DNA of 64,000 nucleotides from Chondrus crispus (lineage: Eukaryota > Rhodophyta > Florideophyceae > Gigartinales > Gigartinaceae): positions 1 to 64,000 of the forward strand of contig NW_005179304.1 of assembly GCF_000350225.1 (NCBI RefSeq), in the 5' to 3' direction. The notes below the pieces were generated by a model. It had not been told where the DNA came from, did not search any database, and worked only from the letters and a program-made list of their open reading frames with translations. Shown piece by piece: positions 38,281 to 49,147 of the stretch. A program made the translations under genes and the position numbers. How positions within the stretch are numbered: position 1 is the first letter of the stretch; each line of letters opens with the position of its first letter.

Positions 38281-40371
38281 TTAGATGCCGCATTTTTTAT
38301 CATAAACCGGCCTTATAACTGGCATATGACATTCACTGACATCCCGATATGGCTGGTCGTTAGGCCCCGTAACAGACTGCGAGTTTTCAACCCATTCACG
38401 AGCTAGATGTCTAGCAAAATCTGAGAACGACGCGCATCTGGACACGTCATGTCTTAATGCAGTGTAGTTATTGCCGTTTCGACTGTTCTGATCCCCCTTA
38501 TTAGGTAGTAAGCCTTTCTGTTTTGCGACAACAAGGCGATGCACTATAGCCGCATTATTGATTTGTGCACAGACAAGCCTTCCAATGACACTTACAATGG
38601 GGGTTTCAGACGAGTTAGTATAGCATAGGTGTTTCAATGCTCTCGAAAATTCATCTACACCTCCTTTCGTTGGGTTCCAAAATATCAACGAAGAAGGTCT
38701 GATCATACGAGCTGGGGGAAGGGGGCCATTTTTTTCTGCAAGCGTTTTGTATGATTTGCTCAGGTTATAGAATGGTGCGTATGAGAACAGATCCGTTGCA
38801 TGGCTCTTGACCAAAAGTTCATCTAGGTGCAGGGTTATACTTTCTGCATCATTACCAATCCATTCAAAACAATATATACGAACGGTTGAAATGCAGTACA
38901 AATAGTCGGCAATAAACGAATTGTTAAACTGCAACAGTGTCCCATAAATAATAGAACCCATGCCCATATTGCTTCCCTTTGCCACAATAAAAAGTACAGT
39001 TCTCTTAGCAAACACTGCACTATGATGAAGGCACTGCAGCCGGTAGCTTGAAGTCGGCACCAAGTCATGAAAAATTTCATAGATGTCGGGTTACTACCAA
39101 TGTTTGGGAGCACAGTCAAAGAAGTGTACTTGCTCTTAAGTTCTATTGCTTTCTCGATCGTATTAACGGCAGTCATCGTCTTTATCTCCAATCGCTGCGA
39201 TACAAACGTCCCCCTTATTATCTGAAATTGCCACAACACCGTCAGGGCTCCCAGCAACTAACTTCACCCTCTTGGAGCCAATTATTCCAACAGTTTGCAA
39301 GTATTCAATCTTGTAATCGTACGCAAATGCATTTAGAATGTTTGGCTCGCCCGCAGTACAGACTCGTGTCACATCCTGTACTTCGTTTTTGTCAAAGAAC
39401 ATCTTTAGGGACTTGAGAACCCGGTGTTCATTAAATGATCCCTCCTTCATGCCCGTAGTGCTCATAAGTGGCTTCATGAACCATGTGTTTAACGAAGTTT
39501 CAAGGAGAGAGTTACAAAGCCTTTTCTTTTGCTGTTCGGACTGTGTTTCACTGCTTGCCTTTTGGATATTTAAAGTTTCTGTTCCATCTGCCACATTCCT
39601 CTGCAACTGAATAATCTTATCAATTAACTGTTGCTTTCTATTTGAGACAGGTTGGCGGTGTCCTACATTTTCCAGTACAGTAAGCAGTTCGTCCTTTCGA
39701 AGCGCTGACAAGGACGCAGAAGTGCAGGTCATGACTCGATCCACCGAAGCTTGCTGGGCAGTGGCGCTTGGTTGTGCTCTTTTTTGCATTCGCAATCCAT
39801 CCATAACGGCATCCCACTTCTCTTTTATCAGTAATTCAGTTTCTGAATTGTCTTGCGGTAATGCAGTTGCACCAACCATCACGACCATTCCACTAATAAC
39901 AGAGGAAAGAGCGGCGATATTTTTCTCGAAGTCAGAGGCAATACACGATATGAACGTGTGCGTTGTTCTTGACGTGAACTGAAAAGCTCTTGCAAGAAAC
40001 CAGCCTGGGTCTTCTGCTTGTAGTAATGTGAAGTGATTAACTTCCTGAAGTGCCAGGGACACTTTCAGAAAAGTAAGAAACCTGTCTCCAGAAGACGAGC
40101 GCGTTGGAATCAGGATCCTTCCCCGCGATGTTCTCAGTACCTGCCGGGCTGTATACCTCGTGAAGGTTGCGAATATTTTGGGGGGTGTTAAAGTTTTGGT
40201 ACCCAGCTTTAGGAATGACGGTGAACAAATGAGCACCAAACAAGCGGGAGTTGTTATGGTAAACTGCAGCAATTCTTCCACTGCAGCTCTCACGCTATAC
40301 AACTGCTTGCACGGACTTTCCCTGACTTGATGAGGGCTTCCTAGTGGCCGAGTATACAGCCCGGCATCCAC
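38281..40371 (-). pseudogene. SAP / YqaJ-like PD-(D/E)XK nuclease / PiggyBac-like protein, frameshifted
   Basis: The frame from 40371 contains SALRKDELLTVLENVGHRQP and KQQLIDKIIQLQ, which look like a SAP DNA-binding motif. It is followed by NEHRVLKSLKMFF and LVAGSPDGVV, the first part of a YqaJ-type nuclease with its catalytic Asp. The frame stops at 39163. The expected catalytic E-x-K (LEIKTMTAVNTIEKA) appears in another frame at about 39.19-39.08 kb. The first frame then resumes (LVPTSSYRLQCLHHS, with the conserved Gln) from 39063. So two compensating shifts break the nuclease. Further on, FWNPTKGGVDEFSRALKH and AQINNAAIVHRLVVAKQ recall the last part of a PiggyBac DDE domain. No ATG-to-stop gene remains. 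Confidence 0.55.
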
Positions 40372-40404
40372 GTTCGCTTACTACCACTCCTTTGTGCCTC
40401 TTTC

Positions 40405-41048
40405 TTACGGGTCCGTCCCCGAAGACGAATGGATAGTCAAGAGATCGTTTGTGTGTGCCCATGCCAGTGGCACCAAGCCGTTCGTTGATAAAAGAGATTG
40501 TCTCTCGCTAGTAATAGCCGCGATCTGAAGCAAATATGGCGTCACACATAGGGGATATAGATCCAGGCGTAGCAGCACCTTGAATAAGTTGGACGAGGCG
40601 CTGCCAAACGTGGGTGGTTTTTTAAGGGTCTCGAGTAATGACCTGCAATAAATGTTGACGTTAGAGCGGAACACACGGCATTGTTGACTGGGCCAAGAGC
40701 TTTCTGGGGATTGTTGATTTGCGAAAGATTTGTTAGCTCTGTGACTGCTCTCGAACGGAGTCGCTGGTGATCATCGTCCAGGCTAAATATTGTCTTTCCA
40801 GGAATATAGACAAGACGCCTATTGACTGCTGCAAATTCTTGTTCTAGTTCAGTTATTAAAGAGTTTCCAAGAAGAGGCTTATTTGACCAACCCTCGCCGT
40901 ATGTCTGCACTCGCTGCCGTTTTCTGGACGTGCAACTTAATGCAGACCATATTTGCATATACAGGTCACCAGTTATTCTCGTCCCGTAAAAGAACTCCCT
41001 GTTCGCAGGAGCGATGACCCCAACACTGCTACCATACGAAGCGGCCAA
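40405..41048 (-). pseudogene. Transposase-like segment upstream of the nuclease part
   Basis: The frame from 41048 contains REFFYGTRITGDLYMQIWSA, RRLVYIPGKTIFSLDDDHQR and NNPQKALGPVNNAVCSALTS. The DDDHQRLRS and NPxKxxGPV pattern looks like the opening of a transposase catalytic domain. It changes frame near 40.65 kb into the 40405-40674 frame (SNLFKVLLRLDLYPLC). I cannot name the family. It continues toward the solo LTR at 41153. Confidence 0.4.
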
Positions 41049-41147
41049 TACATGACTTATAATGGCACACTTTAACTCAGCTAGAGTTGCTGATTTTTCT
41101 TAGTCGTTCTTAGCACTCTGTTCACGTGTGCAATTAGTTTTTGAAGT

Positions 41148-41841
41148 ATGCTTGTAGCATAAACACCCCCAGCGACAGGGGTGTATGCACAGTTCGACCG
41201 AGACCATTGTCGATCGGGAAGACGGGGGTGACGCGGGACACCAGCTAATGGCACCGGGCCGCGGGCCCGGGTAGCGTGGTAGAGCGGGAACGGGGAGGAC
41301 GCCGGTACGCGCGAGCGGTTCGACGCCTCGACGCCCCGGCGCGGTACTGGGTAACGATCCAGTACCGACGGGCGGAGGCGTAGCCGGCTCGTGGGCGTAC
41401 CGCGCGCGTCCTCAACCCGCGCTCGGTGCCGCTCTAAGGTAATTAGCGAGCGTTACCTTACAATAAGCAGGAAGTCGGACCTTGACGGTCGGTGTGTGAC
41501 AAGTCCGTGCTTGTCTTCCTCCACCCCGCCGGTCCGCTCCATATTTAATATACAAAACAATCTATAACACTACAGTACCGAAGTACTGTAGTGGACTACT
41601 GTAGTACAGATCGGACCGTACTGTAATACTGTCAGCCATCGTGGCTGACAGTACACGTGTGTGCGCGCGCTTCCGTCCCGCGCGGTACACGTGTGCGCGT
41701 GTGCACGCATGCGCCCGGTACCCGAGGGGTACACGTGGCCACGCGCAGTAGTACTGTAGAGCATCGGGCTCTACAGCACTAGATCCCGTTGTTGATCTAA
41801 TCTAACCAAAAAGCCCCAGGGGGGGATTATACTACAATGCT
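41148..41841. repeat. Target-site duplication ATGCT flanking the solo LTR
   Basis: ATGCT at 41148-41152 is repeated at 41837-41841, directly at both LTR ends. This shows the LTR marks a former full element lost by LTR-LTR recombination. Confidence 0.92.
41153..41836 (-). repeat. Solo LTR of family B
   Basis: 684 bp, TGTAGCATA to TTATACTACA, similar to the E1 LTR. It has the U5 hairpin (41157-41188) and the TTTAATATACA box (about 41543-41553). No internal sequence on either side. It interrupts the transposon gene frames. Confidence 0.92.
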
Positions 41842-41871
41842 CTCCGGTAAAAACATTTCAAAAAGTTGAAG

Positions 41872-42313
41872 TCATGTTATTGAAGTCAACGACGTTGTCC
41901 CTCTAATACCGCATATCAGACGCACTTCGTGAAGAACGTTGTCCAGAACCATATTGCTTTCAGATACAAACCGCTCTGCAAAAGATTTGTTCATACAATC
42001 AAAACCTAATTCAACCTTTTCAAATGCTGAGCTATAATTCCACGAAGACAGGCCTCCATTTCTTCGCGCTGCAGTCCTTCCCAGCGAGCTTTCGTTTTGA
42101 ATATCCCCAACAGCCTCAGACTGCATCAAATGCATCTCGGAGGAACCATAGAACCGCACGGCATTCTCACAAAAAATAGATGACCAATGATCCTCAGTAG
42201 CAACTGTTCGTTCATCAAGTTCGTTTGGAACTGTGCACGTCGGAAGCGAGGAGTGGCTAGGAGTTCCTATGTCTTGAAACAAGTGCACTACTTCTGCGTT
42301 TGTAACTGTATCT
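41872..42313 (-). pseudogene. Transposon protein fragment upstream of the solo LTR
   Basis: The open frame reaches into LTR D, so only residues encoded up to 42313 belong to the fragment. It has no recognisable domain (WNYSSAFEKVELGFDCMNKS). Position and strand suggest the N-terminal part of the transposon protein, cut by both LTR insertions. Confidence 0.35.
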
Positions 42314-42975
42314 TGTAGTATAACACCCCCCAACGGAGAGGGGTGTATACTTAGCTCGGCGTAGACCCTGTACGGGGGAGAGAAGACGGGGAGAACACAC
42401 AGCTAACGGGACAGGGAAGCGGGCCCTGGTAGCGTGGTAGAGCGGGACGGTCGGGGACGAGCGTACGCGCGGGCCGATCTACACCTCGACGCCCCGGAGC
42501 AGCGCTGGGTAACGTACCGGCGCTGACGGGCGGAGGCGGATCTAGGCTCGCTCGCGTACGCGGCTGTCCCCTACCCGCTTTGTCCCGGTTAACGCGCGCG
42601 AAGGCGGATCGCGCGAGTTAGTTAAGCTGGAAGACGGACCTAGGCGGCAGGTCGTGGACAAGTCCGTGCTTGTCCCCCTACGCCGCCGCCGGTCTCGCTC
42701 GTATTTAATGTATCCAATGCCTCTATCATAACACTACAGTACCGGTATGCTGTAGTACCGTACTGTAGCGCGGGTCGTCCCGCGCTGTAATGCTGTCAGC
42801 CGTCGGGGATGACAGCACACGTGTGAGACGCGTACTGTGCGTGTGGTGGTACGCCCCTCCTACACGTGTACGCGTGTGGTCGCGTGTCCCCCGTACACGT
42901 AGGGGCACACGTGTGCGCGTGTGTGGTTCGTATTGATCTGATCTAAACCTAATCACGAACCGCTGTTATGCCACA
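42314..42975 (-). repeat. 3' LTR of element D (family B)
   Basis: 662 bp, TGTAGTATAA to TTATGCCACA. The U5 hairpin is at 42318-42350, with GTAT/ATAC in place of the GCAT/ATGC pair seen in E1. The TATA-like TATTTAATGTAT is at about 42702-42713. Confidence 0.85.
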
Positions 42976-43020
42976 CGGCCCCCTCCTCAAGAGTGAACGT
43001 CCGCGTTCACCCTTGAGGAG
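42976..43020 (-). other. Polypurine tract of D and hairpin
   Basis: On the minus strand, GAGGAGGGGGCCG directly precedes the LTR. The upstream sequence encodes the same pol tail as E3 (NADVH, then Ser, then stop). CTCCTCAAGAGTGAACG (42983-42999) and CGTTCACCCTTGAGGAG (43004-43020) form a 17-base inverted repeat with one mismatch around TCCG, so the tract is followed by an inverted copy of itself. Confidence 0.7.
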
Positions 43021-43230
43021 TGAAAGAGCCATGTCCGACCCGGTCGCTTCCCGAGCCTTGGCCTTGTTCCCCCGCCATACGGCGTATCCCCCCGCGTTGA
43101 TCCCCGATCGCCTCTCCCCTGTCTGCGTCTCGGTCCTCATCCGCGCACCCCCTTCCTTCGCCTACATCGGCTTCTTCCAGCACATCGGTGCGGACGTCGT
43201 TCACCTTCCTCGCCGTACGCTGGCTTCCAC

Positions 43231-45411
43231 GTGGTCCTCATGTCTCCTCCTCCCGCGGGTCATCCCGCTGTCGACTCCCCGCTGTCCCCTTCATGTGCGG
43301 GTTCCTCCGTGGCTCCCCTCGCACTTCCGCCGCTCCCTGGGGCGTCCGGGCCCCCACGTACAGTACCCGTCCCGACCTCTACAGGGGTCTCCGTTACGCT
43401 TCCCCTTCGCGTAGAGGGGTTCGTTCCTTCCGCGGCACCCGCGTTGCCGCCTTTCCAAAAGTTGCGCGGACCTTCCGGGTCCGCGTCATCGGTTGAATTC
43501 CGTCCGGCCTCTTCGATGGGCGCGGTACAGAATGTAGGAGAAGACGCCCGAGCGGTCCCCGACGGGTCCGCTTCCGTGGGGTCACCCGATGCAGAGCGCG
43601 CTAACGCGGCTTACGAGCCGCGCAGTGGGTCTTATGGGGCGTGGGGGAGCTGCCGACAGCCCGGGGCCCTGCTCCAGAAGTGTCGGGGCATGCTCGACGC
43701 CGGAGCAGAGTCGCCCGACGACACCACGCAGTGGTTTGGTGCTCCTCTGGAGCGCTCGCTGTCGTTACAACCGACCGGTTGAGCGACTGCGGTTCCCGTG
43801 GCGTCGGCACCCCCGATCGGGGATCACGCTTGCCGAACTACTGTCACACGACTCCTGGCGTCCCGACTTCATGCGTGTTCGACGCATCTACGAGGAGGGT
43901 CGTGTGGACGAGGCCGACCTCGTCCTCCAGAGGTTGACGAGTGAAGGCGGTGGAGTCCCGTATCAACTCCCCGACGCGATCCCCGGGGACAGGTCCTTCG
44001 CGTACAGTATCGGTGAGGTTCCGTATGTACACCGTATGGCTGAACACTTGTTCGGTCGTCTCCCTGACGGGCCGCGGCGTTTCGTGTTCTCGGAAGTGAA
44101 GGAGCTATTCGTTAGCCCTCGACCGTACGCATATTCAAAGACCCACGTGGCCTTGCAAAAATCCGCTAGCTCACTTATGCGGCTTCACACCATTGCGATG
44201 TCGCCCCACGATTGGGCGACATACCGCCATCGCGAGGAAGAGGACGGTCGCGTTTTTAGATCGGCGTCCTTTGAGCACGGCATCACTGCAAGGGAGTTCC
44301 CCGATCTGCCGGAGACGCGGCGGATGTCCCTTCCATCCTTCGGGGTCCACCCTACACCTTCCCTATGCCTTAAAGCATTTCGGGTTTGCGTGCTCCGACC
44401 CACAGCCCCCGGCCTACGGTGAATTAATGCACAACGTCGAGTGTGAGTGGTCATGGGCCCTAGGGAGCGCGTTTATGGCCGAGGTCCATGTCAACCGTCG
44501 CGTGTTTGTCCATCCCATCGGGGTCCTCGCGTTTCTTGGGGGGGTCGCCGTCAACCTCCCCGACGTGCCACTACATTCTTTAGAGACGCATTCCAAACAC
44601 GCGAGGTGGAGCTTCGCGTCCGTACTTTCACTCATGCATCGTGCGTGCCAGGTGCCTGAGCGTACGCGGCGCCCGTGGACCGATTACACCTCGGGCGAGC
44701 AAAGTTCCTTTCTACTGTACGACGCGCGTTCCGACTCCTTCGTAGCGAAGCCGGCCTCTCCCCAGTCCTCGCTGACCGTCACAGGGAGAGTCGCCGGTGT
44801 GGGCTCAGCCCGTCGCGAGGCTCAGCGGAAGCGGTACCGAGAGGTGGACCACGACACCTCGGCTTTCGTGCCGTCGCTCTTAACCCACTTACAGTCACCC
44901 AATACGTCCGGTGTATTTCGTCAATTCGCGTTGGAGGTTCCGCCCGTACCCTTGAACTTGGCACGGCAAGGACCTTTGCCCTCTTCCGCGACGCCGCAGC
45001 TCATATTGTCGCAGGGGGGATATCTCGGCGATTCCCGAATTGACTCGCGCCCTCGGTACGGCGTCACATCGCGTTTGGAAGGTCTGTGGGCTGCTAAGCA
45101 CCCTCGCGAGCTGGTACCTTACGCGCAGCGCCGAAGCGAATCGTATCGATGCAGAGCGTGAAGCCCATGCGGCGGACCTTCACGGCGTTCGGGGGGCCTT
45201 GGACGACTTCCGTAAATCGTCTCTTCGACAGTCCGAGGCCTTCGACCGGGCGATGGCGGATCGTGACCGATACCGCCGCGAGCGAGACGAACTCCGTGCC
45301 GCGGCACAGCGAGGAGTCGCGCTTGCCCGCCACTCTGGCCCGTCCACGTCTCGTCCCGTAATGCCGGACCCTTACGCCGGACAAGGATACAATTTCGTTC
45401 ACGCCGGGTAG
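43231..45411 (+). pseudogene. Antisense accessory protein of family B (element D copy), three frameshifts
   Basis: Lies opposite to gag-pol, starting about 260 bases inside the 3' LTR (ATG at 43240). Homology to the E3 copy (49784-51961) continues through four successive frames: 43231-43782, then about 43763-44350 (RLRFPWRR; DRSFAYSIGEVPYVHRM; SPRPYAYSKTHVALQKSASS), then about 44350-45010 (ALKHFGFACSDP; NRRVFVHP; ARREAQRKRYRE), then 45040-45411 (SRALG-like start; AMADRDRYRRERDELRAA). The protein was about 725 residues, with a Pro/Ser-rich N-terminus, a conserved middle and a C-terminal coiled coil. No known domain. Ends 48 bases before the element G LTR. Confidence 0.7.
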
Positions 45412-45459
45412 GGTGGCCCTCATGGCGCGTCGGCCCGCGCTTGGCCACGGCACAGTGAG

Positions 45460-46471
45460 TGTAGTGCAGTGTGCCTGGCAGGCCGCGAACACAGTCCGAC
45501 GGTCAAACAAAAAGAAGAAAAACAGCAACAGCAACATCCACTGCCGATGGCACGCGCTACGGAGCGTTCGAGACTCCCTTTCCCCTTGTGTGGGCTTGCG
45601 GCCCACGGTAGCTCGACTCCGACGGGGGGGTTAAGGAAAGATACCCGGCCCGGGACGATAATGGTGGTAGACTTGTGAAGACTTGAGTGCTCGACGAGTG
45701 CGGGTTGGGCTTGTCTACGAGAATGTCCCCGCGGTTCGCTGGGTTGTAAGGCCAATGCTCGACGAGTGTCTTCAGCACCTTGGGTATAATTCAAGGTCTT
45801 CGACGGGGGCTTGTTCAGCACTACCCGACGGGATCGTAACCGTGTAGCAACGCTACTATCGACGTGTTGCCCGATGGCTAGAAACACCCTCACCAGCGCG
45901 ATCGCGATCGCGGTAGGCGGTACCAACTCTGTCTTATACAGTAAGACATTCGACGGAGGCGTCGTTACAACAGCCTTCCGACGGAACTTGAAACAGTAGC
46001 AGCGCTACACGACGTGTTGCCCGATGGCTAAAACACCTACACCAGATCGGTCGCGACCGACTCCAATGGAACCAACAGAATTAAGGGAAAAATAGATGTA
46101 GAGATAGAAAAGGTAAAAGGATAAGGAAAAGGAATGGGAGCCCGAGCAATAGAGGATGTCGTTAGCAGCGTAGAAGGGAAGCGCGTCGCGTGAACGGAAG
46201 CGGTCTTCGACGAAGGCGAGATCTAACTCCGGCAACTCGGGTTGGTTTATTGACTTGGTCGGTCAAAGGGCTAAGTTATATAGAGCCCCGCCGGAACCAC
46301 TACAGTAGCTCCCGGCTCTAGATTCTAGATTTAATTAGTAAATAAATTAAATAATTAAAATAATCGTGCGCTTCTTCGCACACGTGTGTCCCCCAAACCC
46401 GGACTACAGTATCCATTTTTTTCCTTTTTCACTTCTTTTCACCCCCCTTTTCATGTGCGTATTGCACTACA
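45460..46471 (-). repeat. 3' LTR of element G (family A)
   Basis: 1012 bp, TGTAGTGCAG to TTGCACTACA. Shorter than the E2 LTRs by deletions near 46090 and 46340. TATA-like TTATATAG is at 46276-46283. The adjoining TATCCCCCTTCTG is the polypurine tract on the plus strand. Confidence 0.92.
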
Positions 46472-46816
46472 TATCCCCCTTCTGAGCGTCCTTGCACATC
46501 GGCTACACTCCTTGATCTCCAACTCCTTTTTCTCTTCTCGACCCCTTCCATCTCCGTTCCTGACCGACGGTCTTCGCATGAGCAAGGACAAGACGAATCC
46601 CACGTGTCCTCCACCTCCTGAGCTCGCGGGCGAAAATACTGCCCGTCGACGCACCGGTGTCGGCTTCGCGAACAAGTCTCGCGCTTCCGTCGACCTCTCT
46701 CCTATACCCGACGTCCCCCTGATTCGGACGTCTCCGACCCGGCCTTTCATCCAGGTTATCACCCCTCTTGGGTTGCCCGCCACTACCCCTCGCTCGAAGA
46801 GCTACAGGACAAAATC

Positions 46817-48304
46817 ATGCACGAACATCCTTCCTTATTTGCCTCTGCCCAGTGGTTTTCCTCCGTGGGTATTCGCGACGTTTCCAAAATCGAACACCAA
46901 TTCGCCGACGACGCGGGCATGCTTCCCGGTAATCTCCCCGTGCTTGCTATCCGCTCCTTTGGCTGGCGGACCCGTATAGCAATTCCGACTTCCATCCTAC
47001 GTCATCCTCCCCCACAGGGCCGTCCCACCCTCTCTCTGCGATTTATGGAGGCCGTATTCGCTCGGCTTGCCATCCCCATTTCCGACACCCTCATACCCTC
47101 ATCATACGGTTGCGACACTTGGCGTTGTCGTACAGAGGGCGAACGCCTCTACTTGGACAATCTAATTGATGTCACCTTTGGTGACCCTGCCGCCGAGGCG
47201 GATCGCCTGTGGCGAAACCGACATACTGTCACATCCGATACCATCTTCTGGACCGAACCCATTATCCCTTCGAATTTCCGTCAATTAAAACGCGGGGGTA
47301 TTTTCTTCTTTCAGAACACAGGGCGCTTTGAACGGCGTATTCGGTCTGATACGGGGTACTTCATCGGCTACCAAATGGTAGAGGCGCGCGAGATTTCCCG
47401 TCAGCATTATGCAAGTCGTTACCAGCGCATCCCCTCATGGTGGAGCCAGTACGAGGTGAGTCAAGGCTTTTGGGCTGAAATGGGACCCATACTCACGTAC
47501 TATGGCAGCTACCTGCGGGATCCGCAACACGGGTTATGGGTGGTCTTCCTCACAGAGTGGTGCATCAAAGTAGCTGCGACCCTCTTGTGGGAGACCTACG
47601 ATTGCTGGCGCCTGTGGCACCTCCCCGCGAAGCTGATAGCACAAATGCACCTATTGGACTTCTCTGTCCCTCTGGGTGGCTCTGATTTCAATCGCGAAAT
47701 ACGCTCCCTCCTTGATACGATCGAGGTCGTGGATTGGGACTGTGTCCTTCCGCAAAACTCCTCTCGATCTTTCAATCGCCAACGTCCCTCTTTCTCCCCT
47801 GGTCGAAACCACCGAGCCGCGGGCGACTTCGTGTGGATCAACCCCTGGTCATCGACCCTCTGCTCAGCGTGGGAAGCTCAAACAATCCGCCGATTCGGAA
47901 ACCAAACACCGGTTCCCGACATTACCCCCATCATCACATCTGACCCCCGGGAGCTTCACGTATGCTCCCGTCCTTCCTCTCTAATTCCTCCTCGATCGGC
48001 TGTCCCTGCTTCCCCGCGCGCAGCCCTAGTCTCTCCGTCCTCGTCAAAGGCACCTTCAGCTGTCGAAATTCCCTCGGCAGGCCACACCGAAACATTGTCG
48101 GTAAGGGAAGTGGTATCTTCCCCACCGTCTCCAACAATTCCCAAAAATACCCACGACGTCACGAGCGTGTACTGTGCCTTGCTCCGCGCTCACGGTGTTG
48201 AAAGAGAGGCTCTGCAAGGAGCCTTGATTGACGACTTGCGAGTTTTGGCTCGCCTCGTGTCATCACTTCCAAAGGGCAAATCCTTTGGCAACCCTTCCAT
48301 CTGA
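46817..48304 (+). CDS. Antisense accessory protein of family A (element G copy), 495-residue intact part
   Basis: The longest copy of the antisense family A protein. A further N-terminal segment (MSKDKTNPT from 46578) is in another frame and joins after a shift between about 46690 and 46790; counting from there the protein is about 575 residues. Motifs shared with E2: FADDAGMLPG, YGCDTWRCRTEGERLYLDNL, FWTEPIIPSNFRQLKRGG, RSDTGYFIGYQMVEAREISR, PSWWSQYEV, LLWETYDCWRLW, then a Pro/Ser-rich region and the end SVYCALLRAHGV. It is rich in Trp, Tyr and Arg, with no transmembrane segment, no zinc motif and no catalytic signature I can name. It starts near the 3' LTR and points into the element, so it would need an antisense-direction promoter. 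Confidence 0.68.
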   Translation: MHEHPSLFASAQWFSSVGIRDVSKIEHQFADDAGMLPGNLPVLAIRSFGWRTRIAIPTSILRHPPPQGRPTLSLRFMEAVFARLAIPISDTLIPSSYGCDTWRCRTEGERLYLDNLIDVTFGDPAAEADRLWRNRHTVTSDTIFWTEPIIPSNFRQLKRGGIFFFQNTGRFERRIRSDTGYFIGYQMVEAREISRQHYASRYQRIPSWWSQYEVSQGFWAEMGPILTYYGSYLRDPQHGLWVVFLTEWCIKVAATLLWETYDCWRLWHLPAKLIAQMHLLDFSVPLGGSDFNREIRSLLDTIEVVDWDCVLPQNSSRSFNRQRPSFSPGRNHRAAGDFVWINPWSSTLCSAWEAQTIRRFGNQTPVPDITPIITSDPRELHVCSRPSSLIPPRSAVPASPRAALVSPSSSKAPSAVEIPSAGHTETLSVREVVSSPPSPTIPKNTHDVTSVYCALLRAHGVEREALQGALIDDLRVLARLVSSLPKGKSFGNPSI

Positions 48305-48487
48305 GCTGGCGGGTGCGACAGTTCCCTCTTGATAGCTTGTCGCATCTCTATCCTGCCTGCGTGACGCTGAATTTGCGACATCGTCATGTCGCCTTTGATC
48401 CGTAAATTGAAACTTCCTGCGTGCTCCTTCGTCCCTTGGTTCCTCCTCTTTTTCTCGTTGGTGCCCCACTCCGTCCTAATCACGGTG

Positions 48488-48492
48488 GCACC
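48488..48492. repeat. E3 target-site duplication, left copy (GCACC)
   Basis: Repeated exactly at 63445-63449, directly after the right LTR of E3. Confidence 0.95.
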
Positions 48493-49114
48493 TGTAGCAT
48501 AAACCCCCGGTCGCGTTGGGGGTTTAGCTGTGGTTCTTCGAAGACCTGTGTGCGCGAGAGAGGACAAAAACACACACACCAGAAAAGAACGCGGGCGGTG
48601 GTAGCGTGGTAGAGCGGTGGGGAGCGGACGCGAACACAGTACGCGGTAGAGCGGTTCGACGCGCTCGACGCCCCGGGGCGGCGCTAGTTAGCATTGTAGC
48701 ACCGACGGGCGGAGGCGGATCCAGCTCGCGCGCGTACGTTCGCGACCGCTACCCGCGTTAGTTTCTAGTTAACGCGCTCGCGTTAAGAGAACGCGTTTAG
48801 AATAAGCGGACGGGGTTAGACCTGCGGTGGAGGATCTGGTACCAAGCCCTTGCTTGTCCTTGTCCTCCCTCCGCCGCCGGTCGCCCTGTCATTTAATATA
48901 CAAGTAAATAATCTATCATAACATATACTACAGTATCTAGGTAGCGCCTTACACGGTAAGCTCGCGCGCCTTACTCCGGATCGTCACGCTGTAAACGTGC
49001 ACAGCGAGCAGCAAGCGCGTACTTACAGGCGCGGGTGTGCGCGCTGTAATGCATTTTGCGGGAGTACAGTAGTCACCCCGCGCGTTCAAATAACGTCCTC
49101 GCGATTATGCTACA
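48493..49114 (-). repeat. 3' LTR of E3
   Basis: 622 bp, TGTAGCATAA to TTATGCTACA. U5 hairpin 48496-48529 (AGC..AAACCCCC/GGGGGTTT..GCT). TATA-like ATTTAATATA at 48891-48900. Confidence 0.95.
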
Positions 49115-49147
49115 GACCCCCCCCCCTCAAGGGTGAACGTCTGCGTT
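49115..49147 (-). other. Polypurine tract at the 3' LTR, with copy of pol tail
   Basis: On the minus strand the tract GAGGGGGGGGGGTC abuts the LTR. The preceding bases encode NADVHP-stop, nearly the NADVQP-stop that ends the real pol at 55430. The same segment is found at 55420-55450, 6.3 kb away. Confidence 0.8.

Larger units (their letters stand above)
37640..42313 (-). mobile_element. Decayed DNA transposon with SAP, YqaJ-like nuclease and PiggyBac-like segments
   Basis: A run of minus-strand frames at 42313-41872, 41048-40405, 40371-39163, 39257-38281 and 38247-37975 appears to derive from one or two long transposon genes. It is interrupted by a solo LTR (41153-41836) and cut on the right by retrotransposon D at 42314. 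The left end may lie in the TCACG-rich zone near 37640-37830. Family is uncertain: the C-terminal part recalls PiggyBac transposases, the middle a YqaJ-type nuclease. The right end would lie beyond element D, outside the window. Confidence 0.5.
42314..45459 (-). mobile_element. Ty3/gypsy retrotransposon D (family B), 3' part, cut by element G
   Basis: The 3' LTR (42314-42975), polypurine tract and antisense gene are present; element G begins at 45460 inside it. Its gag, pol and 5' LTR must lie beyond the window. The five bases before the LTR (42309-42313, TATCT) are its expected target duplication. Confidence 0.85.
45460..48492 (-). mobile_element. Ty3/gypsy retrotransposon G (family A), 3' part, cut by E3
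   Basis: The 3' LTR (45460-46471), polypurine tract and antisense gene (to 48304) come before the E3 insertion point. G resumes after E3 at 63445 and runs off the right edge. It is inserted in element D; GTGAG (45455-45459) is the expected target duplication. Confidence 0.88.

Noticed and set aside
41153..41836. Solo LTR as part of element D
   Set aside because: It has its own ATGCT duplication on both sides and lacks internal sequence, so it is an independent insertion.
42314..45411. Antisense genes as envelope genes
   Set aside because: No signal peptide, transmembrane segment or furin-like site, and the orientation is opposite to gag-pol.
49115..49127. Poly-C runs as sequencing artefacts
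   Set aside because: They recur at the exact place expected for a polypurine tract in D, E3 (twice) and, in a shorter form, family A.
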